Part shown: in pieces, positions 12,671 through 20,773 of the stretch
Position numbering within the stretch: position 1 is the stretch's first letter
How the letters are laid out: each line of letters starts with the position of its first letter
DNA from: Alentia gelatinosa
Taxonomy: Eukaryota > Annelida > Polychaeta > Phyllodocida > Polynoidae
DNA length: 64,000 nt
Reading direction: 5' to 3'
NCBI GenBank assembly: GCA_950022655.1
Contig: OX465587.1
Span: 36,017,153 to 36,081,152, forward strand
Program-made: the position numbers and the translations under genes
The notes under the pieces: model-generated
What the model was told of the DNA's origin: nothing
Seen by the model: only the letters and a program-made list of their open reading frames with translations
Database searches by the model: none

Positions 12671-12833
12671 TTTAGTATTTGCTCAGTAATAAAGAGAAAC
12701 AATACATAGATATTTAGAACACAACCTCGCTCGTCGCATCCGGTCCCAGAACCCCCATGCGCGGCACTTTATTCCTCCACTACCGCTCTACAACTTTCTC
12801 TCGCTCCATCCGCCGCAGCGTCAATACACCACA
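12671..12833 (-). repeat. 3' LTR of the gypsy element
   Basis: A 163-bp direct repeat, identical to 17312-17474 except at four positions, all transitions. On the element's sense strand it begins TGTGGTG and ends ACTAAA, so the 3' terminus lacks the canonical CA. The TACAT duplication fixes the edge. Confidence 0.92.
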
Positions 12834-12846
12834 TTCCTCCCTTCTA
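12834..12846 (-). promoter_or_regulatory. Polypurine tract of the gypsy element
   Basis: On the minus strand AGAAGGGAGGAA lies immediately upstream of the 3' LTR. This is where the RNase-H-resistant primer for plus-strand DNA synthesis is expected. Confidence 0.75.
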
Positions 12847-12887
12847 TTTACCTTTTACTAGATACAAACAGTTAATACAATCAAGTA

Positions 12888-15641
12888 TCAAATTGACAGT
12901 TTTATGGGACCACACACCACTCTCCCTGACCTTGTAGTTGTCACAGTAGCAGTCTTTGTGGGAGTAGATTTATGTGTCCTTAGGCTTTGCCTTGGAGACC
13001 TAATAGGTACTGTGTTAGGAGTCTCTACTGAAGTAGGCTCAGTGTCCATGTCTGGTAGTATAAAATTTCCATCACTGGGAGGTGTATTTACAAATGGCTC
13101 AATAACAGGAAGAGCCACTGGAGGTTCAGTGGGACCACACACAGTTGTTACCTGGTCATCTTTTTCCAGTGTCTCTGTAGCTTTGGCTACCGTGTCGTCA
13201 GGTATAATATGATCAATATGTACAGAACGTTCTTTACCATTTACAGTTCTTACTACATAGGACCTTGGTCCCTCAATGTGTGTAATTACAGCTTGTAACC
13301 ACTTTTCTTTTCCCCCTCTTAAATTAAGGATTCTCACTTTTTGGAAAAGATGAAATTTACGATCTCTAGGGTGAGCTCCGTCTTTAAACTTTTTACTTGC
13401 CTCCTGGCGTTCTTCTACACTGCCTTGTAGAGATGGTTTTACGAAACTTAGTCTCGTCTTAGGTACACGCTTAAGAAACAATTCAGCAGGTGTTTTGCCT
13501 GTCGTACTGTGAGGTATATTTCGATACCTAAACAACAAGTCAGAGACTTTATCAACAGTACTACCTGAAACACTAGACTTTAGATACATTCTTTTAAAAG
13601 TCTGAACATGCTTTTCTGCTAAACCATTGCTAGCCGGATGATAGGGCGGACACAGTCTATGTCTGATACCATTCTTAGACAGAAAATGTTTGAATTTTTC
13701 TGAGATAAACTGAGGACCATTATCGCTTACAAGCTTATCTGGAAGTCCATATCTACCAAAAATAGTGTTCAGTACACTGATTGTGGCTTCTGCTGTAGTT
13801 GAATCCATAGGTACAACTTCTAACCATTTAAAGTAGCTGTCTACCAACAGGAAAAATTGTTGACCTTTAATCTCCAAAAAACCAACATGAACTCTTTGCC
13901 ATGGTCTAGTGGCCCAGGGCCATAATAACAAAGGAGTAGTTTTAGGAACCTGAAAAGTTGTGATACAGGCACTACAACCCTTTACATAATCCTCAATGTC
14001 TGAATCCAAGTACGGCCACCATACATAAGATCTTGCCAACGCCTTCATTCTACACATACCAGGGTGGCTAAAATGTAACTCTTCAAGAATTTCTTTTCTG
14101 AATTTTTCAGGAACAATAACTCTTCTGCCCCATAACAGGCAACCATCTTCAATGGATAACTCTTCACGTCTTCTCCAATAAGGTTGAACAGAATCATCTT
14201 TACACTCTCTGGACCAACCATTTAAAGTATACTCATAAACTTTACTGAGAACTGGGTCCTTCTGAACATATTTCGCTATCTGTTTTGCAGTAACAGGCAA
14301 AGAGTCTATGTGTGTATGAAAAATATAATTTTCATCGATGTCTATACAAGCCCTTTGTTCTACCGGTAGTCTACTCAACAAATCAGCATTCGCATTTTCA
14401 CCTGATGATCTATACCGAATATTGTACTGATATCCGGTTAACATTAGCGCCCATCTGGTCATTCTAGCTGCTGCTAATGAAGGAATACCTGTCTTGGGCC
14501 CAAAAATTCTGGTTAATGGCTGATGATCTGTTATGAGCGTAAAAGGCTTACCATAAAGATACAAGTGAAACTTCTTTATCCCAAAAATAATGGCTAAACC
14601 TTCCTTTTCAATTTGGGCATAATTCTTTTCAGCCGAACTCAAAGTCCTAGAGGCATAAGCAATGGGTCTTTCTGAACCGTTCTCCATCCTGTGACTCAAA
14701 ACAGCACCAAGGCCATAAGGGCTAGCATCTACACTTAATATAACCTCTTTCTTTGGATCAAAATGAACAAGAACTCGTTTTTTTAATTCTTCCTTAGCAC
14801 TACAAAAGGCCTGTTTGCAATCTTCTGACCACACAAAATCGATGTTATCTCTTAACAAGTCGTACAGTGGTTTCATTTTTGTAGCTAGATCTGGTATAAA
14901 TTTACCATAGAAATTTACCATTCCTAAGAATGACTTTACTTCTGTAACATTTGTAGGTGTGGGCGCCTCACTTATCGCTGCTACTTTTGACTCAATGGGT
15001 CTAACACCCTCCTTACACACTGTTTGCCCTAGATATCTCAACTCATGTCTAAAAAACTGACATTTTGCTTCATTCAAGCGAACATTGTGTTTTTTTAACC
15101 TTTCAAAAACTTGACACAACACTTTGACATGATCTTCCTCAGAACGTGTGGCTATCAAAACATCATCAACATAACAAAAAACATTATCTATCCCAGATAA
15201 GATTTTATCCATAGTCGCCTGAAAAATAGATGGCGCGGTCTTGATACCAAAGCACAACCGTTTTGAGCTCAGAAGCCCCTTGTGGGTATTTAGCATTAAC
15301 AGTTTAGATGAATCTTCATCCAAGAGTAACTGATTAAAAGCTCCTGCTAGGTCTAACACTGAAAAAACCTTGGGCTGGTTACCCCCATCAGAAAGTTTTG
15401 CTAACATTTCTTGAACATTTGGTAGTTTGTACCCATCATCTTCCAACAAATCATTTATCTTCTTATAATCACCGCATACCCTTACTGACCCTTTTGTCTG
15501 TTTAGGCACATGTACAGCGGGTGAGGCCCACTCACTATAAGTGACAGGATAAAAAATATCTGAACCTATAAGCTGCTCATACTCTTTCTCAAGATCTTTT
15601 GACAATGCATATGTTTGCCTTTTGGTAAACCGGTTTGGCAC
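12888..15641 (-). CDS. pol: Gypsy Pol: reverse transcriptase, RNase H, integrase
   Basis: A 917-residue open frame. The reverse transcriptase palm carries YVDD at about residues 157-160, with the expected upstream LDLAGAFNQL and FGIKTAPSIFQ segments. RNase H follows with DASPYGLGAVL and TDHQPL. Integrase has an H-H-C-C zinc module (HFSHPGM ... CSAC) and a D,D-35-E core visible as VDSYFKWLEVV, SDNGPQF and HPASNGLAEK, then a C-terminal GP-SYVV module. The frame differs from the upstream protease frame, and the shift falls inside the normally continuous protease-RT linker, so the annotated start is not a natural initiator. The catalytic residues all appear intact. Confidence 0.93.
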   Translation of the reverse strand: MPNRFTKRQTYALSKDLEKEYEQLIGSDIFYPVTYSEWASPAVHVPKQTKGSVRVCGDYKKINDLLEDDGYKLPNVQEMLAKLSDGGNQPKVFSVLDLAGAFNQLLLDEDSSKLLMLNTHKGLLSSKRLCFGIKTAPSIFQATMDKILSGIDNVFCYVDDVLIATRSEEDHVKVLCQVFERLKKHNVRLNEAKCQFFRHELRYLGQTVCKEGVRPIESKVAAISEAPTPTNVTEVKSFLGMVNFYGKFIPDLATKMKPLYDLLRDNIDFVWSEDCKQAFCSAKEELKKRVLVHFDPKKEVILSVDASPYGLGAVLSHRMENGSERPIAYASRTLSSAEKNYAQIEKEGLAIIFGIKKFHLYLYGKPFTLITDHQPLTRIFGPKTGIPSLAAARMTRWALMLTGYQYNIRYRSSGENANADLLSRLPVEQRACIDIDENYIFHTHIDSLPVTAKQIAKYVQKDPVLSKVYEYTLNGWSRECKDDSVQPYWRRREELSIEDGCLLWGRRVIVPEKFRKEILEELHFSHPGMCRMKALARSYVWWPYLDSDIEDYVKGCSACITTFQVPKTTPLLLWPWATRPWQRVHVGFLEIKGQQFFLLVDSYFKWLEVVPMDSTTAEATISVLNTIFGRYGLPDKLVSDNGPQFISEKFKHFLSKNGIRHRLCPPYHPASNGLAEKHVQTFKRMYLKSSVSGSTVDKVSDLLFRYRNIPHSTTGKTPAELFLKRVPKTRLSFVKPSLQGSVEERQEASKKFKDGAHPRDRKFHLFQKVRILNLRGGKEKWLQAVITHIEGPRSYVVRTVNGKERSVHIDHIIPDDTVAKATETLEKDDQVTTVCGPTEPPVALPVIEPFVNTPPSDGNFILPDMDTEPTSVETPNTVPIRSPRQSLRTHKSTPTKTATVTTTRSGRVVCGPIKLSI

Positions 15642-16020
15642 CTTCTTTAAGTTTTAGACTGGCTCGAAAACCATTTATGCCTGTGTCTTTATGAGAAAAC
15701 AATCCCTTATGTTCCTCTACAAGTTTTACAAAACTTTTGGGATAAACATTTGTCCCTTTACCCTGAGCCTTGTGGGTTTTCTCCTCTACCCTGAAAATGT
15801 TCTTCCAAATAAGTTGGATTTTCGTCAACCAGTCTCTAACGAAAAGTGAAGGCTTGTCTCCCTTTACAACTAGTATTTCCAAATACTGACTGCCTCCATC
15901 TTTGTACCGTACTGGTACCATGATACTGCCTATAACTTGAACCTTATCACCAGTGTAGCTTCTTAGTTTTACATTAGATCTGCACAACTTGTAACGAGAC
16001 AACTTATTGCTATAGACCTT
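15589..16020 (-). pseudogene. Protease C-terminal half and linker to RT, separated by stop and frameshift
   Basis: This frame is in phase with gag across the TGA at 16024-16026 and encodes the remainder of the retropepsin and the linker leading to RT. It then runs out at 15589, where the coding sense passes to another frame (overlap 15589-15641). A one-base indel near 15630-15645 is the simplest explanation. It is not an independent gene; TTG, not ATG, sits at the apparent start. Confidence 0.8.
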
Positions 16021-16023
16021 TTC

Positions 16024-17205
16024 TCAAATAGTAGAAAGGGAGGCACCCGTGTCTAACTCCATCCTGATAGGCTCACTACCTATACAAACTCTAACTGTGT
16101 ATGGCTTTACTTTTTTTCTAATAGTAGTTGTGTAAATTTCAAATACTGGATCCTCACACACTTTGGAATTTGCCTTACCACCTTTCACCACTTTTTCTGG
16201 TGCTACCTCTGCACCAACTTGGCCTAGTCTTTCACTGTCACTTGACTGACCAGGGTCCAGCATAACCTGGTTGAGTCCGAAGGCCTCGTCAGATGAGCCC
16301 TCACTGTAGTCTGTCGCTGCCTCGTTGTTCGACTCGTCGTCGTCAACATACTTTGTCGACCTTGACTTGCCCGATGGGGCCCTTGGTGGCCTGTTGTGAC
16401 ACGCTGAAGCACCACCTTGACTGTCCTTAGCGGTGCACACCCGTTGTAGATGCCCTTTTACACCGCACTTGTGGCACCTCTCGTTCCGCATCACACAGTC
16501 GCTGTTGAGGTGTCCCTGCCAACCACAGCAGGTGCAGGATTTATGGCTCGTCGACGGCCCTCGTCCACGGTATGACGACCCTCCCCGTTGTGACGACCCT
16601 CCGCGCTGACCACCTGCTTTCCTTAACAGGTGTACCTCGGAATCGTCCTTCCTGGCTGCCCCCATGTAGAGGTTGTTGGCCTTCATAGCCAACTCATCAG
16701 CCACACACTTGTCTCGCGCAGTCTGGAAATTCAGATCCCGCATTGCCAACAAATGGTACTGAGTCTTTTTCATTTTGCTGTGAAGGCCTGACACTAGCCT
16801 ATCCCTCAGGGCCTCTGGCAGAAATGCCCCGAACTTACATGTCCTAGATAACTTCTGGAGTCTTACTACAAACTCTGACACAGACTCATTCCCCTCTTGG
16901 TTAGCTGTCCAAAACTTATGGCACTCAGCAATCACTACCGGTTCTGGGTTATAATGGTTGTTCATAAGGTTCTTTAGTTGGACATAGGTCTTGGTATTTG
17001 GCTTATCTGGCCCACACAAATTTTTTACCAACTTGAAGGCATCAGGACCCATAACAGCAAGAAACAGATCTGTACGCTTGTCTGCTACTATAGAATTTGC
17101 TGACATGAAACTGTCCATACGGTCAACATAATCATCAAAGCTCTCAGTTTTCTCCTCAAAAACACCTACATTGCCAAACACAGCCATGTTGACAGTGATA
17201 CTCAC
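16024..17205 (-). CDS. gag: Gypsy Gag with zinc knuckles and protease N-terminus
   Basis: A 393-residue frame from the ATG at 17205. The N-terminal half is a retrotransposon capsid-like region with conserved Trp/Phe around 'KFWTANQEGNESVSEFV'. About residues 225-260 hold two CX2CX4HX4C zinc knuckles for RNA binding. The C-terminus contains the aspartic protease active-site motif LDTGAS, so Gag and protease share a frame. TGA at 16024-16026 cuts the protease just after the active site. The frame continues open beyond it, so this looks like a nonsense mutation; programmed readthrough is less likely at this place. Confidence 0.92.
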   Translation of the reverse strand: MSITVNMAVFGNVGVFEEKTESFDDYVDRMDSFMSANSIVADKRTDLFLAVMGPDAFKLVKNLCGPDKPNTKTYVQLKNLMNNHYNPEPVVIAECHKFWTANQEGNESVSEFVVRLQKLSRTCKFGAFLPEALRDRLVSGLHSKMKKTQYHLLAMRDLNFQTARDKCVADELAMKANNLYMGAARKDDSEVHLLRKAGGQRGGSSQRGGSSYRGRGPSTSHKSCTCCGWQGHLNSDCVMRNERCHKCGVKGHLQRVCTAKDSQGGASACHNRPPRAPSGKSRSTKYVDDDESNNEAATDYSEGSSDEAFGLNQVMLDPGQSSDSERLGQVGAEVAPEKVVKGGKANSKVCEDPVFEIYTTTIRKKVKPYTVRVCIGSEPIRMELDTGASLSTI

Positions 17206-17300
17206 ACAATCTGTCTAATGCTTAAAAATGGGAAGCTCCTCTAAACTAACCTGAGTCACACACTATCTAGAATGTCTCTCATCCCTTGTGGATTCTTTAT

Positions 17301-17311
17301 CTCGTCGCCAA
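17301..17311 (-). promoter_or_regulatory. tRNA primer-binding site of the gypsy element
   Basis: On the minus strand TTGGCGACGAG abuts the 5' LTR. TGGCGACGAG is complementary to a 3' end CTCGTCG plus CCA, as found on some animal serine tRNAs (GCU anticodon type, from memory). It primes minus-strand cDNA synthesis. Confidence 0.75.
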
Positions 17312-17474
17312 TTTAGTATTTGCTCAGTAATAAAGAGAAACAATACATAGATATTCAGAACACAACCTCGCTCGTCGCATCCGGTCCCAGAACCCCCATG
17401 CGCGGCGCTTTATTCCTCCATTACCGCTCTACAACTTTCTCTTGCTCCATCCGCCGCAGCGTCAATACACCACA
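17312..17474 (-). repeat. 5' LTR of the gypsy element
   Basis: The partner of 12671-12833, with the same length and 159 of 163 bases identical. Element transcription would start within it. It is short for a gypsy LTR. Confidence 0.92.
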
Positions 17475-17479
17475 TACAT

Positions 17480-18740
17480 AGCAAGGTGGGTGGGTGAGGG
17501 AGGCGGGTTAGACCAACGAGTACAGATAAAGTATTTTCACATGAATTCTGAAATAAAGCCCAGCCCCCCCCCTCCCCCGCCAATTCTTTCATCAAAACAT
17601 ACATTTATGGTTTGACATAATTCTGTTCAAAGTGTTCCCTTGTCTTATCCTACCTACCTCCCCCAACCCTAATTACTGAGCGTGACCAACTGAAAATAAG
17701 CTAATGACATCTGCCCCCAACAGGGCCTCCCAGAGCTGTCCCTCTCTTTCTCTATACTCATTGATTAGACCAAATGCTTAGCATACAGGGGGGAGGTTGA
17801 GGGTGCGCTGGACTGAAGCCATGCAGCTAGATCTTGATGCGCCTTTAACACAAGGTGTTGAATCAATTCCATCAATTTATTTTATTAATTCCCAATCTTA
17901 TTGGTGATGCATGGCCATCACCACCCGGTGAAGCCTTCACCCTGACTGTGGAGATGTAAAGTGGCTGATCCACCAAAACAGACCCAGCAGAAGGTCAGCA
18001 GACGCTGCGGCGACAAGATTGTAACATCCAGCAGACGATCCAGCAGACGATCCTCACTTGTCGGCGACAGGGTTTTGGAGACACAAAGGTGGGCCAGAGG
18101 TCAGCGACAACTGCAGTGGCTGCTTTATTTGCTGAGATAATTCCAGCCAACACGCATTTTGGGCTGACAACTGTTGGCGACTACCACATGGCGACCACAT
18201 GGCCATCGGTCGGTCCTAGCTGTGGCTTGGTGATCAGCTGCTTAAGCAGACGATGCATGCAGGGTGTAAGCTTTGTAGGCAGGGACAGCAACTTTGACAT
18301 TATGTTTGATATGATAATGTGTCCAACCATGACATCTTAATGTATCTGAACCAGAAGGTCTGCTTCAAAACCTACAAGAGTAGCTTGACCTGGGTTCTTC
18401 TTGGTCTGACTTGTTCTGTTGAGAACTGTATCACCTGCAATAACACAAGGAAGCATGATAGATACAATACCTCTGTATGGAATTCATCTGTAAGGACTAA
18501 CACAGCCAAGGATTCCTCTACCACCCACTTGAAATAAACTGCCGCATTTTGCTGCCAAATGAAGTTAGCTCAACCTCAACAACTACAACAACACATAGGA
18601 CATTTACTACAGCCACATACCTACACGTGGTGTAGATGGGTTGCTTTGTAAATCTGGTGGAGAGATGACACGAACACACACGTAGAGTTTCAGGCTGTAT
18701 TCAAAACTGGCTGTATCATCCAAAAGTCTCAGCTTATAAA
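17480..18740. other. No gene recognised
   Basis: No domain-bearing frame. 17560-17580 is C-rich. 17990-18060 has short internal repeats of 'cagcagacgatcc'. The missing first exon(s) of the downstream calpain gene could lie here or just after, but I could not identify them. Confidence 0.35.
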
Positions 18741-18744
18741 GGGG

Positions 18745-18935
18745 AGAAAACGGCGACCGGATGCGGGCATGTTTTCCCGCCAAAACTCCGCGGACCGTGA
18801 CCGTTCCGGTCTGACGTCCGCGAAAATATAAATTCACGTTGTAGTTCGGCAAACATTCTGGCCTAGCGGCCGCTTACGTAATATACGGGCGCGCTCAGAA
18901 ACGGCCAAACGCCCGCCGAACTACAACAGCTCCCA
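18745..18935. promoter_or_regulatory. CpG-rich patch, possible promoter
   Basis: A local island of CpG-dense sequence in AT-rich surroundings. It contains an inverted pair, 'gttgtagttcggc' (18839-18851) and 'gccgaactacaac' (18916-18928). No open frame with recognisable content covers it. It could mark a promoter, for example of the calpain gene 1.8 kb downstream, or simply be a young inverted-repeat element. Confidence 0.3.
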
Positions 18936-19275
18936 ACACAAGTTTTTCAAGTATTTGAAAATAAAGTTTTAAGTTGATAGATTAACTACATTGACACAGA
19001 TTACCATTTACAACATAATTTCACTATAGCTACAAGATTAACTGCATTGGCATAGGCAGCATAGATATTATTTACAAACATAATTTTACTAGAGCTAAAA
19101 CTACAACAGCTCCCAACTACATTGGCATGGATATTATTTACAACATAATTCCACAACATTACATTAACTGCATTGGCATAGGCAGCATAGATATTATTTA
19201 CAAAGATAATTTACTCGAACTGAAACTACAACAGCTCCCAACTACATTGGCATGGATATTATTTACAGCTTACAT
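18925..19275. repeat. Tandem repeat, ~115-bp unit, about 3 copies
   Basis: Three imperfect copies share 'actacaacagctcccaac', 'attggcatgg' and 'atattatttacaa'. The first 'acaacagctccc' overlaps the end of the CpG-rich patch. No coding content. Confidence 0.7.
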
Positions 19276-19349
19276 GCTGATAGGAAATCAACTAACACTT
19301 ATACACAGTTTTCCCATCCCTAAACCCAGTCCAGCCCAGAGGCTTGATT

Positions 19350-20045
19350 CTTGGTAGATAGGCAGGTTGGTAGGTAGTCAGTTTGGTGAGTGGGCAGGTT
19401 GCTATGTAGGTAGTTTAAAATGTGAGTAGGTTGGTGGGTGGGCAGAATGGTGGGTTGGCAGGTAGGTGGGTAGGCAGGCTGATAAGGAGGCAGGTTAGTG
19501 GGGAGGCAGGTTGGTGGGTAGGCAGATGAGTGGGTAGGCCATTCTAATGCCATTTCTGCCTACATTGTAGGCTTACAATCCAGGGGGTTAGGTAAGTGGG
19601 TAGTCAGGTTGGAATGTCAATACGCTGGTGGGTATGCATGATAGTGGGTAAGCATGTTGGAATGTAAGCAGTTTGGTGGGTGGGCAGGATGGTCGGGTGG
19701 GCAGGATAGTCGGTTGGCAGGTTAGTGGGTGGGCAGGATGGTGGGTTGGCAAGTTGCTGGGTGGGCAGGATGGTTGGTTGGCAGGTTAATGGGTGGGCAG
19801 AATGGTCGGTTGGCAGGTTGGTGGGTGGGTAGGATGGTCGGTTGGCAGGTTTTTGGGTGGGCAGGATGGTCGGTTGGCAGGTTATTGGGTGGGTAGGATG
19901 GTCGGTTGGCAGGTTAGTGGGTGGGTAGGATGGTCGGTTGGCAGGTTAGTGGGTGGGCAGGAGGGTCGGTTGGCAGGTTAGTGGGTGGGCAGGAGGGTCG
20001 GTTGGCAGGTTGGTGGGTGGGCAGGAGGGTCGGTCGGCAAGTCAT
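19350..20045. repeat. Minisatellite, ~32-bp GGTNGG-rich unit
   Basis: Tandem G-rich units such as 'ggtcggttggcaggtt' followed by 'agtgggtgggcaggat' become more regular from 19680 to 20045. The earlier part (19350-19660) is a degenerate version. Purine-rich, with no host coding sense, although frames through it stay open. A poly-C run follows at 20071-20084. Confidence 0.85.
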
Positions 20046-20306
20046 GTGACAAGTGGAATTTTACTGAATACCCCCCCCCCCCCACGCCTCCACCACCACC
20101 CCTCAATGACATGCTGCCTATGGCCATCCTTAGCCCCGTGGGTTAAATAAAGAAGTGTAGGCGATGGGATTATGTGACAGATTATAAATCTAGGGTAAAG
20201 GAGGAGATACATCATATCAGTTTATAAATGGATAAGGTAAAGGTTGGAAACCTAATGGAATACTAACATATAGTGTGAACAAGTACAACTCGACTGCTGC
20301 CCAATT

Positions 20307-20385
20307 CGTTTGATGTAGGCTTTATTGAGCAATCTTATTACAACGTTTCGGCTTCTTAGTGGCCTTTTTCAAGTGTCAACTAATG
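20307..20385 (-). ncRNA. Hammerhead-like module (copy B)
   Basis: On the minus strand 20341-20373 reads CTTGAAAAAGGC, a paired segment, GCCGAAACGTTG, then AATAAAGCC and ATCAAAC, the same order as at 9662-9740. The stem is extended (GGCcacTaaGaaGCC-like) relative to copy A. It probably derives from a retroelement end; the invariant CUGANGA box is degenerate, so activity is doubtful. Confidence 0.45.
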
Positions 20386-20773
20386 GAATAAATGTGGAAA
20401 CAGGGTCAGTGTGCATTAAACAATGATAAATACTTTTATATATATTGAGTATGTTGTATGAAGAAGTCCTGCTGTCCTGTTGTTTTATGTATTGCATTTC
20501 TCCTTTTGTCACGTATGTGGAAGATCGACCGGAGACGGACGAACGTTTGTAATATCGTGAAATTAATTTTAATTTGATAAAAAAAATATTAACGTTTATT
20601 TCTAAATTTCTTCAATTTAGTTAAATGCTATTTGATAGAACATATCTTATATTAATATCCAGATAAAGTAAGTACATATATATACTTTATCCTACGCAAC
20701 CATAACAGCTATATTGATTTCACTTTTGCAGGAATTTATATAACATAAATATCATGATATTAAATGTTTTCAG

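Larger units (their letters stand above)
12671..17474 (-). mobile_element. Ty3/gypsy LTR retrotransposon, complete but mutated
   Basis: A 4804-bp element on the minus strand, bounded by 163-bp LTRs and flanked by the 5-bp direct repeat TACAT (12666-12670 and 17475-17479). The order is 5' LTR, tRNA-complementary primer site, gag with two zinc knuckles, aspartic protease, reverse transcriptase, RNase H, integrase, polypurine tract, 3' LTR. RT before integrase, plus a C-terminal integrase module with a GP-S/F-Y-type motif, marks it as Metaviridae-like; overall features resemble the Mag / K02A2.6 group. The LTRs differ at 4 of 163 positions, so insertion is fairly recent. A TGA in the protease region and a frame change at the start of RT make this copy non-autonomous. 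No envelope gene is present. Confidence 0.95.

Noticed and set aside
12904..13212. Plus-strand frame opposite the gypsy pol
   Set aside because: Shadow of the integrase C-terminal coding region.
20740..20773. Start codon for calpain just upstream of the first visible exon
   Set aside because: The frame upstream of the acceptor has no ATG before a stop; the ATG at 20768 region is out of frame.
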